From positions 65,322 through 129,321 of the forward strand of contig NZ_JAYRCK010000013.1 in NCBI RefSeq assembly GCF_036409475.1: a DNA stretch of 64,000 bases, in the 5' to 3' direction. This document shows, in pieces, positions 16,990-26,400 of the stretch (position 1 is its first letter; every line of letters begins with the position of its first letter). Below the pieces are notes generated by a model, which did no database searches, was not told where the DNA came from, and was given only the letters and a program-made list of their open reading frames with translations. The position numbers and the translations under genes are program-made. The DNA is from Scandinavium sp036409475. GTDB taxonomy: Bacteria; Pseudomonadota; Gammaproteobacteria; Enterobacterales; Enterobacteriaceae.

Positions 16990-18957
16990 TTAATTCACCG
17001 TCAATGCATGCTGATATTTTCGCAGCATCCCGGTGAGTCTTTTCACCGGCTCCGTGACCTGTAGCGGCGCTTCCCAGACCTCCAGCTTCTGCTGGTAGAT
17101 ATCCAGCTCCTCCAGCAGTCGCCCGAAATACCGGCTGCGTTTGTCATCACTGCTGGCCGAAATAACTTTATCCGCAGTCCGTCGTAGCTGACGGTGGAAC
17201 GCCGATAAATCATCGTTCACCGGGACGGGCGCATCGCGCAGACGTTGATGAGCGATGATCAGGTTCAGCGCCAGACGATACTTCGCCAGATCCCCAGGGA
17301 ATTTGTTCAACAGCATAAACAGCTGCTGATACAGCGCGGGCAGATGGTTTTCCTTACGTCTTGCTTTGTTGGTGGTCAGCGACGAAATGGCGGCGGACAC
17401 AAACTGATTCAGCAGTACCCGGCCCGTGCGGGCCTGAGAGTTATCGCGCACCAGCAGGATCACCATCAGGGCAAGGAAACAGCCCACCAGTTGACCGAGC
17501 GCGCTGTCGAGGAACTGGCTGAAGTGGAACGTCATCGGGTTGTCTAACACCAGAATATTGATGGTACTGGCCAGTGCACCGAGCGATCCCAGCCGGCGTT
17601 TCTGTACTTCAATCCCAATGAAGAACGCCAATACTGCAAGGCTGATACACAACAGCAGCATGCTTTGCTGAGTTGAGGGAATGATCACCAGGAAATAGAG
17701 CGCGCCCAGCGGCAGTGCGGCAATGGTGCCAAGCAGGAAATCTATCGCCACCATTCGCGGGTTCGGCAAGCGCATCGCCAGTGCAGTCACAACCGCAATC
17801 ATCACCATCGCGCCACTGCCTGACGTCCAGCCGGTCCACAGCCAGAAGAGCGTCCCCAGCGCACAGGAAAGCGTGGTACGCCAGAAGTTAACCATCGCAT
17901 GGTGACGTTCGGCGGATTCAACTTTCACCACCGCTTCGCCCTGCAAAATTTCTTCTTCACGCGCGTTCACTCGGGCATTGCCCACAACCCCACGCTTCAG
18001 TAACTGATAGCGAGTCGCCGCACCAATCCAGGTATAAAGCGTAATGGGCGTGTCATGCTGACCCGTCCAGGCGAGTATGCGGCGCATCCGTTTGAGCTGC
18101 TTGTGAACATCCTGCACGTTTTCCACCGGCACTTCGAACATCTCCCGCCATTCCTCGGTAATAAACTCCGGGCGGGTGTTCTGGATCAGGTAGGTTTCAC
18201 ACGCCTGAGTGATCAGCGTTAACGACAGAGTATTCAGAGCTTTAAGACGGCGATTGGCACGCGCCCAACGGGAAGATTCCATATGCAGGTTGCTGCGCAT
18301 GCCTTCCAGCGCCTGAGTTCTGCGCACCAGAGCGGCCCATGCGGCATCCACTTCTTCACTGTCACCATGGCGGATGCACAGTTGCATGAGCTGATATTGC
18401 GCCACCAGCAGCGCATCCAACTCACGGTCAATTTCCTGCTTAATGGAACGCGGGGAAAACAGCAGATCGGCGACGATCGCACAGACAATCCCGATGACTA
18501 TCTCGCTACAGCGCTCAACGGCAAACTGTGGGGAAAGCAAAGGTTGATTCTGAATGGTGATCACGATGATCAACGCCGTGTAGCCTGCGAGGCCCCAGGC
18601 GTAGGAGTTTTCAACTTTAACGAGAGAGGAAACCCAGGTACAGAATCCGGCCCACAGACAGCACACCATTACCATCAGCAGCGGAGCGCGAATCATCAGG
18701 ATGATGATGGTTAATGCCGCGATACAGCCGATAAACGTTCCGCAGATACGCAGCATGCCACGGTAGCGAATCGCACCAGAATACGGTTCCCCCCCTGCGG
18801 CGAACGCTGGGCCCGCCGCGACAATTGCCGCGGTCAGAACGGCCCAGCGTGGGGTTTCAAGCTCGAAGTGAAAACCAACAAACAGCGCCAGTACAATCGC
18901 GCAGGCCAGTTTGACCGCAAAGCGAATGTGCTGGTTGGCAATGGAGAAAATGCCCAT
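16990..18957 (-). CDS. aaeB: aromatic carboxylic acid efflux protein AaeB
   Basis: 655-aa FUSC/ArAE-type inner-membrane transporter, as in E. coli (655 aa). There are two blocks of membrane segments (about residues 10-175 and 370-510), each followed by a cytoplasmic helical domain. With the AaeA adaptor it exports p-hydroxybenzoate and related acids as a metabolic relief valve. It starts 5 nt after the aaeA stop. Confidence 0.96.
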   Translation of the reverse strand: MGIFSIANQHIRFAVKLACAIVLALFVGFHFELETPRWAVLTAAIVAAGPAFAAGGEPYSGAIRYRGMLRICGTFIGCIAALTIIILMIRAPLLMVMVCCLWAGFCTWVSSLVKVENSYAWGLAGYTALIIVITIQNQPLLSPQFAVERCSEIVIGIVCAIVADLLFSPRSIKQEIDRELDALLVAQYQLMQLCIRHGDSEEVDAAWAALVRRTQALEGMRSNLHMESSRWARANRRLKALNTLSLTLITQACETYLIQNTRPEFITEEWREMFEVPVENVQDVHKQLKRMRRILAWTGQHDTPITLYTWIGAATRYQLLKRGVVGNARVNAREEEILQGEAVVKVESAERHHAMVNFWRTTLSCALGTLFWLWTGWTSGSGAMVMIAVVTALAMRLPNPRMVAIDFLLGTIAALPLGALYFLVIIPSTQQSMLLLCISLAVLAFFIGIEVQKRRLGSLGALASTINILVLDNPMTFHFSQFLDSALGQLVGCFLALMVILLVRDNSQARTGRVLLNQFVSAAISSLTTNKARRKENHLPALYQQLFMLLNKFPGDLAKYRLALNLIIAHQRLRDAPVPVNDDLSAFHRQLRRTADKVISASSDDKRSRYFGRLLEELDIYQQKLEVWEAPLQVTEPVKRLTGMLRKYQHALTVN

Positions 18958-18962
18958 AACGA

Positions 18963-19895
18963 TTAACCGAACTCACGCAGACGCATACCGAGCTTCTGGA
19001 AGAAAGACATCTGGCTCGTGTCTCTGTCTTTCGCGCCGGTGATGATCACTGTGGCGGTCGTCCCTGCAGGCCACAAATTCCCCTGCTGTTCATCGAGATG
19101 AATACGGACCGGCACACGTTGCGCCAGACGCACCCATTCCAGGTTGGAGTCAATGGTCGCCATGCCTTTGGCATCGCTACTGCTGCTGGCGTTGGTTACC
19201 CCAGCGGCCACGCTGTCCACGGTGCCTTTGATGACTTTGGTGCTGCCAAGCGGGGTGATTTCGGCGCGATAACCCGGGCGAACCCCTTCGAGTTTGGTTT
19301 CCTCCATGTACGCCATCACATAGAAGCTGCCCTTCTGCACTAACGCTACGGCAGTGGAACCGCGGGTGATGAACTCACCGGTGTAAACGTTGAGGTTAGT
19401 CACCCAACCGTCGGCAGGCGCGCGAATGACTGTACGTTCTAGATCAAGACGTGCCAGCTCGCGTGTCGCCTGAGCTTTCGCCAACTGGTGCTCAACGGTC
19501 TGCAAAATGTTGTTGGCCTGGTCTATCTCTTCACGAGACATCGCCATGGTCCCCAACTGGTTACGACGGCCCGCTTCTCGACGTTTTTCAGCAGCCAACG
19601 CCTGATAATAGGCGACATCAGCGTCCGCTTCTTCGAGCGCTTTCTGGTAGCGCGGCTGGTCGATAGTGAACAACACCTGGTTTTTCTTAACCAGTTGGTT
19701 ATCCTTGACGCTCACTTCAGTGATTAGCCCGGCGACATCCGGCGCGATTGCCACCACGTCCGCACTGAAACGGGCGTCTCGCGTCCACGGCGATTCGGTG
19801 TAATAGACCCAGGCGTGGAAAATAGCGATGAAGGCCAACACTACCATCATCAGCGTGATGGCCGTACGGGTAATTTTTCTTGTTAGTGTTTTCAC
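18963..19895 (-). CDS. aaeA: membrane fusion protein AaeA
   Basis: 310-aa HlyD/EmrA-type adaptor: one N-terminal membrane helix (about residues 12-32), a biotinyl-lipoyl-like half motif (VAGLITEVSVKDNQLVKKNQ), a coiled-coil hairpin (about 80-150) and a beta-barrel domain. It partners AaeB and lies between aaeX (7-nt gap) and aaeB. Confidence 0.96.
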   Translation of the reverse strand: MKTLTRKITRTAITLMMVVLAFIAIFHAWVYYTESPWTRDARFSADVVAIAPDVAGLITEVSVKDNQLVKKNQVLFTIDQPRYQKALEEADADVAYYQALAAEKRREAGRRNQLGTMAMSREEIDQANNILQTVEHQLAKAQATRELARLDLERTVIRAPADGWVTNLNVYTGEFITRGSTAVALVQKGSFYVMAYMEETKLEGVRPGYRAEITPLGSTKVIKGTVDSVAAGVTNASSSSDAKGMATIDSNLEWVRLAQRVPVRIHLDEQQGNLWPAGTTATVIITGAKDRDTSQMSFFQKLGMRLREFG

Positions 19896-19902
19896 AGCGA
19901 CC

Positions 19903-20106
19903 TCAGACGAACAAGCGCGATATCAGATAGAACAAACAGCAGTACAGCGCAGTATTAAAAAGCGCAGGATGCCAGACAAAATCATAGATCCCGGTAGGGG
20001 CAAGCACCCGGCGAAGCAGCCAAAAAATGGCTAACGACAATAGCAACTCGAAGAAGATCGGCGGAAACGAGAGACCGAAAATCACGATGACGGGAAACAG
20101 ACTCAT
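19903..20106 (-). CDS. aaeX: small membrane protein AaeX
   Basis: 67-aa DUF1656 protein with two hydrophobic segments (about residues 5-30 and 47-64). It is nearly identical in my recall to E. coli AaeX and is the first gene of aaeXAB. Its role in the efflux system is not defined. Confidence 0.93.
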   Translation of the reverse strand: MSLFPVIVIFGLSFPPIFFELLLSLAIFWLLRRVLAPTGIYDFVWHPALFNTALYCCLFYLISRLFV

Positions 20107-20200
20107 GTTGACCTTGATGTAGAGAGTGCAGGTGAGAGTAGTGAAGCTTTAATTATTCAACTGACAGTATATTAACGTAACTGTTATAACGTGATCTATA

Positions 20201-20222
20201 TTATGTGATCTAAATCACTTTT
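20201..20222. promoter_or_regulatory. strong CRP-like palindrome between aaeX and aaeR
   Basis: The core TGTGATCTAAATCACT matches the CRP consensus TGTGATCTAGATCACA at all but two positions, and the outer T-rich flank also fits. It ends 15 nt before the aaeR start. A partial direct repeat, GTGATCTA, lies at 20191. The inverted repeat GTGAT-N4-ATCAC could alternatively be the LysR-type AaeR operator. Confidence 0.65.
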
Positions 20223-20237
20223 AAGTCAGAGTGAACA

Positions 20238-21164
20238 ATGGAACGACTAAAACGCATGTCGGTTTTCGCCAAAGTGGTGGAACGGGGCTCTTTTACCGCG
20301 GCTGCAAGACAGCTGGAAATGAGCGTTAGCTCGATAAGCCAGACCGTTTCCAGGCTGGAAGATGAGCTACAAGTTAAGCTGCTGAACCGCAGCACGCGCA
20401 GCATCGGGCTGACAGAAGCCGGTAAGATTTATTATCAGGGCTGTCGTCGAATGCTGCACGAAGTTCAGGATGTTCACGAGCAGCTTTATGCCTTTAACAA
20501 CACACCGATTGGCACGCTGCGGGTTGGCTGTTCTTCAACCATGGCACAAAATGTGCTCGCAAAGATTACTGCAGAAATGCTGAAAGAGTACCCTGAATTG
20601 TCCGTCAATCTGGTCACCGGCATCCCTGCGCCTGACTTAATTGCTGACGGTCTGGATCTGGTGATTCGCGTCGGCGCACTTCAGGACTCCGGATTGTTTT
20701 CACGCCGCCTGGGCTCAATGCCCATGGTGCTTTGCGCGGCAAAAAGTTATCTGCAACAGGCCGGCACACCGGAAAAACCTGCCGATCTCGCCAGCCATTC
20801 CTGGCTGGAATACAGCATCCGTCCGCACAATGAGTTTGAGCTTATTGCGCCGGAGGGCCTTTCCACGAAGCTTATCCCTCAGGGCCGCTTTGTGACCAAC
20901 GATCCGATGACGCTCAACCGCTGGCTGACCGCCGGAGCCGGGATCGCCTTTGTGCCGCTGATGTGGGTGATCAACGAGATCAATCGTGGCGAGCTGGAGA
21001 TCTTGCTGCCGCGTTATCAGTCTGACCCACGCCCGGTTTATGCGGTCTACACCGAGAAAGATAAGCTGCCGCTTAAAGTTCAGGTCTGTATCAACTATCT
21101 GACGGACTATTTCGTCGATGTCGCGAAACAGTTCCAGGGCATCAGCGGCCGGGGAAAATCTTAG
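20238..21164 (+). CDS. aaeR: LysR-type activator AaeR
   Basis: 308 aa with an N-terminal winged helix (residues 1-60, FTAAARQLEMSVSSISQTVSRLE) and a LysR substrate domain. It is divergent from aaeXAB, which it activates in response to aromatic acids in E. coli. Its last 4 nt overlap the 3' end of the convergent FucR-like gene, so no bidirectional terminator separates them. Confidence 0.94.
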   Translation: MERLKRMSVFAKVVERGSFTAAARQLEMSVSSISQTVSRLEDELQVKLLNRSTRSIGLTEAGKIYYQGCRRMLHEVQDVHEQLYAFNNTPIGTLRVGCSSTMAQNVLAKITAEMLKEYPELSVNLVTGIPAPDLIADGLDLVIRVGALQDSGLFSRRLGSMPMVLCAAKSYLQQAGTPEKPADLASHSWLEYSIRPHNEFELIAPEGLSTKLIPQGRFVTNDPMTLNRWLTAGAGIAFVPLMWVINEINRGELEILLPRYQSDPRPVYAVYTEKDKLPLKVQVCINYLTDYFVDVAKQFQGISGRGKS

Positions 21165-21880
21165 GGCACCTGTTCCGGCTCTGCATCTGAAATCAGGTGC
21201 GTCACTTCACTGAGCGCGCCAATGCGCTCTTCGCTTGAGCGGTTAAATTTGCTCTTGTCCATCAGCAGCAAAGATTGCGACGCCCGCTTGAGAAGCAGTG
21301 ATTTATAGCTGGCGTTATGCGCACTGGAATCCCACATCACCCCGCTACGATCAACGCCTTCACAGGAAAAGATAAACAGATCGATATCCAGCGCTTTGAG
21401 CTGCGGCACGAGCGCCGGGATCACGTAGTAGCCATATTCGCGCTGGAGCTGCCCACCGGAGCTGATAAGCCTGATATGCTCGCGTTTCCCCAGTTCCATG
21501 CACACTAAATGGCTGTTGGTGAAAACGGTCAGGTTGATATCCGGAAGCTGACGGGCCAGAAACCAACAGGTGGAGCTGGCATCCAGCGCAATCGTCATCC
21601 CTTCGTCAATCCAGGCCAAAGCATGCCGGGCGATGTCCGATTTGTGGGCGTAATGGCTTTTGAGACGCGTGTGGAACGGGGATTCATTTCCCTGATTATT
21701 ACGCCGAATGATGCGTGCACGCCCGTGGCTGCGCTGGATTTTTCCCTGCTGTTGCAGCTCGCTCAAATCACGGCGTACCGTTTCTTTACTGACGCTGAGG
21801 GCAACCGCCAGTTCATCCGTAGTGAGCGTCTGGGTTTGTTCGAGAAGGGTGATAATTTGCTGATGGCGAATGACCTTCAT
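21161..21880 (-). CDS. DeoR-family regulator, FucR-like
   Basis: 239-aa DeoR regulator. The N-terminal helix-turn-helix (LAVALSVSKETVRRDLSELQ, about residues 25-45) is followed by a sugar-isomerase-like effector domain. Long stretches match the E. coli L-fucose operon regulator FucR as I recall it, such as FHTRLKSHYAHKSDIAR, IALDASSTCWFLARQLPDIN and SLLLMDKSKFNRS. No fucose genes are nearby, and E. coli has no gene here. It may be a displaced fucR or a paralog. ATG at 21880. Confidence 0.82.
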   Translation of the reverse strand: MKVIRHQQIITLLEQTQTLTTDELAVALSVSKETVRRDLSELQQQGKIQRSHGRARIIRRNNQGNESPFHTRLKSHYAHKSDIARHALAWIDEGMTIALDASSTCWFLARQLPDINLTVFTNSHLVCMELGKREHIRLISSGGQLQREYGYYVIPALVPQLKALDIDLFIFSCEGVDRSGVMWDSSAHNASYKSLLLKRASQSLLLMDKSKFNRSSEERIGALSEVTHLISDAEPEQVP

Positions 21881-21907
21881 CTTCGGTCTCCGTCAAAAAA
21901 GGCCAGC

Positions 21908-21931
21908 GGGCCTGCAAGTCAGTGCAGGCCC
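21908..21931 (-). terminator. tldD terminator
   Basis: A 9-bp stem GGGCCTGCA / TGCAGGCCC with a 6-nt loop is followed on the minus strand by GCTGGCC and TTTTTT. It lies 11 nt after the tldD stop. Confidence 0.75.
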
Positions 21932-21941
21932 GTATGGAATG

Positions 21942-23387
21942 CTATGCCGTTCCGCCGACGGTCAGGTTATCGACCTTAAGCGTCGGCTGGCCTACGCCAA
22001 CCGGCAGGCTCTGGCCTTCTTTACCGCAGACACCCACGCCGTTATCGAGTTTCAGGTCGTTACCGACCATGGAAATCTGCTGCATCGCTTCAATGCCGGA
22101 CCCAATCAGCGTCGCGCCTTTCACCGCTTTGGTCACTTTGCCTTTCTCGATGAGGTACGCTTCGGAGGTTGAGAACACAAATTTACCCGAAGTGATATCG
22201 ACCTGGCCGCCACCGAAGTTTGGCGCGTAGATGCCGTAATCAACAGATTCGATGATTTCCTGCGGAGTCGATTTCCCTGCCAGCATATACGTGTTGGTCA
22301 TACGTGGCATTGGCAAGTGTGCATAGGATTCACGGCGACCGTTCCCGGTAGGATCCACGCCCATCAGGCGCGCGTTCAGTTTGTCCTGCATGTAGCCTTT
22401 CAGCACGCCATTTTCGATCAGCACGTTGTACTGACCCGGCGTCCCTTCATCATCGATGGACACGGAACCACGGCGATCGCTCATGGTGCCATCATCGACA
22501 ACCGTACAAAGCTCTGAAGCAACCAGTTGCCCCATCTGACCGCTGAATACGGACGTGCCGCGACGGTTGAAATCGCCTTCCAGACCGTGACCTACCGCTT
22601 CGTGCAGCAGCACGCCCGGCCAACCTGCGCCCAGAACCACTGGCAGCGTTCCGGCTGGCGCTGCTACGGCAGAGAGATTGACCATCGCCATGCGCACGGC
22701 TTCTTTTGCCCACGCATCGGCACGCACGTCGCCATTTTCATCAGCCAGGAAATAGTCGTAACCAAAACGACCGCCGCCGCCGCTGGAGCCACGCTCGCGT
22801 TTGCCGTCTTCTTCCACCAGCACGCTGACCGACAGACGAACCAGCGGGCGAACGTCTGCCGCCAACGTGCCGTCAGTGGCTGCAACCAGAATCAGTTCGT
22901 AAACGCCGGTCAGGCTGGCGGACACTTCCTGCACTCGCTTGTCTGCTGCACGTGCCGCTTTATCCACACGACGCAGAATGTCGAGCTTCTCTTCGCGGCT
23001 CATGCTTTGCAGCGGATCGATGCTGGTATACAGCGAAGTGTGCTCTTTCGCACCAAACGCATGAACTTTGCCGTCGCCATTATCACGCACGATGGTGCGC
23101 GCTGCCTGAGCGCTCTGCTCAAGAGCCAGCAGGCTAATCTGATCGGCATAGGCGAAACCTGTTTTTTCGCCGCTAACGGCACGTACGCCAACACCCTGAT
23201 CGATGTTGTACGAGCCGTCTTTGATAATGCTGTCTTCTAACACCCAGGATTCGTGATAGCTCGACTGGAAATAGAGATCGCCATAATCAAGACGGCGCTC
23301 AGTCAGTTGGCCAAGTATGGCAAACAAGTCCTGATGACTCAGGCCATTCGCCGACAGCAGATGTTCACTTACCAGGTTAAGACTCAT
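21942..23387 (-). CDS. tldD: metalloprotease TldD
   Basis: 481 aa, as in E. coli. The zinc motif HEAVGH is at about residue 265 in LLHEAVGHGLEGDF. With TldE (PmbA) it forms a heterodimeric protease that trims unfolded peptides such as microcin B17 precursor and CcdA. The partner gene is not in this window, as expected. Confidence 0.97.
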   Translation of the reverse strand: MSLNLVSEHLLSANGLSHQDLFAILGQLTERRLDYGDLYFQSSYHESWVLEDSIIKDGSYNIDQGVGVRAVSGEKTGFAYADQISLLALEQSAQAARTIVRDNGDGKVHAFGAKEHTSLYTSIDPLQSMSREEKLDILRRVDKAARAADKRVQEVSASLTGVYELILVAATDGTLAADVRPLVRLSVSVLVEEDGKRERGSSGGGGRFGYDYFLADENGDVRADAWAKEAVRMAMVNLSAVAAPAGTLPVVLGAGWPGVLLHEAVGHGLEGDFNRRGTSVFSGQMGQLVASELCTVVDDGTMSDRRGSVSIDDEGTPGQYNVLIENGVLKGYMQDKLNARLMGVDPTGNGRRESYAHLPMPRMTNTYMLAGKSTPQEIIESVDYGIYAPNFGGGQVDITSGKFVFSTSEAYLIEKGKVTKAVKGATLIGSGIEAMQQISMVGNDLKLDNGVGVCGKEGQSLPVGVGQPTLKVDNLTVGGTA

Positions 23388-23473
23388 CGTTTTGCTACTC
23401 GTTAGTTGCCGCGAAGGTCGCGGAAAATCAGTTTTATCTATTGAGAGTGAGGTAAATTGTAACGCCCGTCAAA

Positions 23474-26400
23474 TCATTGCTTTTTATCCCCGCGCGCCTG
23501 GCGCAGGACTTCATTGATTTGCGGCTGATCGATAGGACCCGAGATGTGGTAGCGCAGAATGGAGACTTTGCTCCACAGCGGCCCCAACACTTTGCTGGCA
23601 GCAAACACTGCCGCACCGACAATCGGGTTGATGACAAAGGCGGTGGCAACCCCTACCGTAGCTGAGATTTCCGGTGCCACGATGGCTTCCAGATCCAGTT
23701 CACGGCGCACCAGATTCACTGATCCTTTCATGCCAATGTCGGCTTCAAGACCGTCCACCAGCGTGTCGTCTGTGTGCAAGGTACCGTCTTTAATCCAGGC
23801 GGTACTGCGAATGGAATCGTAATAGAACCCTTCGCTGAAGGTATCGCTAAAATCGAAGCGCAGCTTGCGTAACAGCGCATCCACACTTAACAGACGTAAC
23901 AACTGGCCCGCGTGACCCGTGCTGATATCGGTGAATTCACCTTTACCCAAACGCGCTTTCAGAATGCCATTCAGGGAAGCAACGTCTGGCGTCCACGGCT
24001 CATCTCGCCAGTGCAGGTCATAGTCGAAGTCAAAAGAAGAGCCCTTCGCCGGGGTCGACACGCCAAAGAAATTCACCGCGGAATCAATCTTGTCGCCGTG
24101 CAGTTTACCCTTCATCGAAGTACGTTCACTGCCAGGCACATTGACCCATTCACCGTCCATTGTCAGACGAGCAAACCCGGTATCCACCAGACCATTTGCC
24201 AGCGATAGCGTGTTGCCTTTAATCGCAAAATCGCCGTCGATACGGCCGTATTTTTGTCCCCACAACCAGCACTCTGCACAGCGCAATTGCAGGTCAGGCC
24301 AGCCCTGGAAATCAACACGATCTTTGCTGTACAGATTGTTGCCCACTGGCGCACCCGTTGTGGTCGTTGACGACGGGTTATAGTAGAGATAGCGAATGGC
24401 GGCCAGCCACGGCGAATGGTCGCGTAACGTCAGCGAAGCATTAATCTCCCGGCCCTGAGCATCAATCTGCGTTCCGCCCAGGACTGGCTGGGAAACGAGG
24501 CTGAGGTTATTCCATTTTTGTCCTGCCATGGTCAGCGCAGGGGTACGCAGCGTAACACGCTCAGGGAAAGCGGCTGCACTGCCCACGCTATCGGCCGCGC
24601 CCTGGCGGAACAACGCCAGCCATTGTGCACCGTCCATCGGCGGCAGGTTCAGTTCAACACCAGCGGTATCTGGCAAAGGCGGCACGCTACGGCTGTCGGA
24701 AGCCCAGATAGCTCGGTCCAGCGTAAGTTTCTTATTCAGCAGCCAGCGGCTATTCAGATAATCTTTAGCGCCGACACTGCCAGTCAAATCAAAGCGGGTT
24801 AATCCCCCTTCAACGTTTAATTTCACCGGTAGCGGTTCGCCCGCTTTTTTATCGACAGGCGCAGGTAAGCGACTGCTCACATTCTTCAGGTCACCCGTTA
24901 AATCGACTTTGTAACTGGCATTGCCTTTGTACGGCAACTCGATGGCCACTTTGCCTTGCCACGGAATGCTGCCACTGACGGCATCGTTTATCTGCTTGGG
25001 TAAAACCCCCATTTTGGTCGGCTGCCAGTTGGCATCCATGTTCACCGCGACCTGGTAAGCTTTCGCCCCTTCCGTCGTGGAGAAATCGACTTTTAACGGC
25101 TGATTAAACCAGTTGGCCGTCATCGGCCCACTTTTCAGGTCGCCGTTCTCAAAGCTGAATCCCCCGCTGAGATTTTTTAAGGTGCTGTCGAGCGGCTTAA
25201 TAAACAAGCTGTTGTTATTGAGCTTCACGTCGCCTTTCGCTAACACCTGAGTGCCGTTCAGCGGGATATCGAGATGTAAGCGAGCATTCACATCGCCATC
25301 CAGCTGTAGTTCATCAAGCGTTGCACCGAGGGAATCTTTCAACGGCGTATCTTTAAAATACGGGCCAACAGCTTTGCCCGGCCCGCTGATTTGCGAGTCG
25401 ATAATCAGCTTCTCTTTCGAGTAATCCGGAATGGCGGCATTGAGGTTGTAAGCCGTCACGCCGCCCAGCGCCACTTTGTCGGCCTGCATCCACAATCCGT
25501 CGTTGAGGAAGTTGAGGTCGATATTCAGGTTGGTCAGCGCAGGCCAGTCTGGCTGGAAAGCAAAAGTCGCGTTATGCAGCGGCACCCATACCTGGAACTG
25601 GCCTTCGTTATGCTTATACGGGAACAAATGCGGGTTACCGCCGTAGACCAGCGTCGCGTTGTCGGACTGCCCGCCTTTGATGGCCGAACTGAGGTAATCG
25701 ACCAGCTCTTTGCCCATCAGGTTTTCCGGGAAGTAGCGCCAGGCCTGACTGCCATCGTCGGTACTGATCCCCGCCAGAATACCCAGCCAGGGTTCATCGC
25801 CCTCAGGCTGCAGCCAGCGGAAACCGCCCCGGGCATGCACCGCTTTGGCCTGGACGTCGATATCACGGCCATCCAGCATGAAGCCTTTGTCATTCTTCAC
25901 CCACGACAAATTCGCCACGCCTTTGGCGATTTCAAGCGGCGCACGGAATACCGTCTCGTACGGCATTTTGGCGTTTTCCATGCTGACGTTAACCTGACCG
26001 TTTTCTACGCTGCCTTCCGCGCGGCCAGAAAAATGTTCAGCACCTGGCAATAGCTTCCACTGTTTCCAGCCAAGATTGCTCCATGCGGCCTGGAAACGGG
26101 TCTTTTCGGTAGCCTGAAGAGGAATATCCAGCGCCAGAGAATCGATCTGCCCGGCAGGTTGCGTGGTTTCCCAGATGTCACCGAATGAAGGGGAGAGTTT
26201 CTCCGCTATCGGCAGCAGCCCGGAAAGGCCGTTGAGTTCCAGATTGCTCGCGCGGATGCGTAACTCATCACTGCGCACGTTATCTTTGCCGCCCACGTCC
26301 TGATCGGGTATCCAGGCCATGGCAAGCGCACCCTGCGGCCAGCGTTTGCCATCGATGGCAATACGAGTGTCCGGCACATGGAAGGACCAGCCTGATTTTT

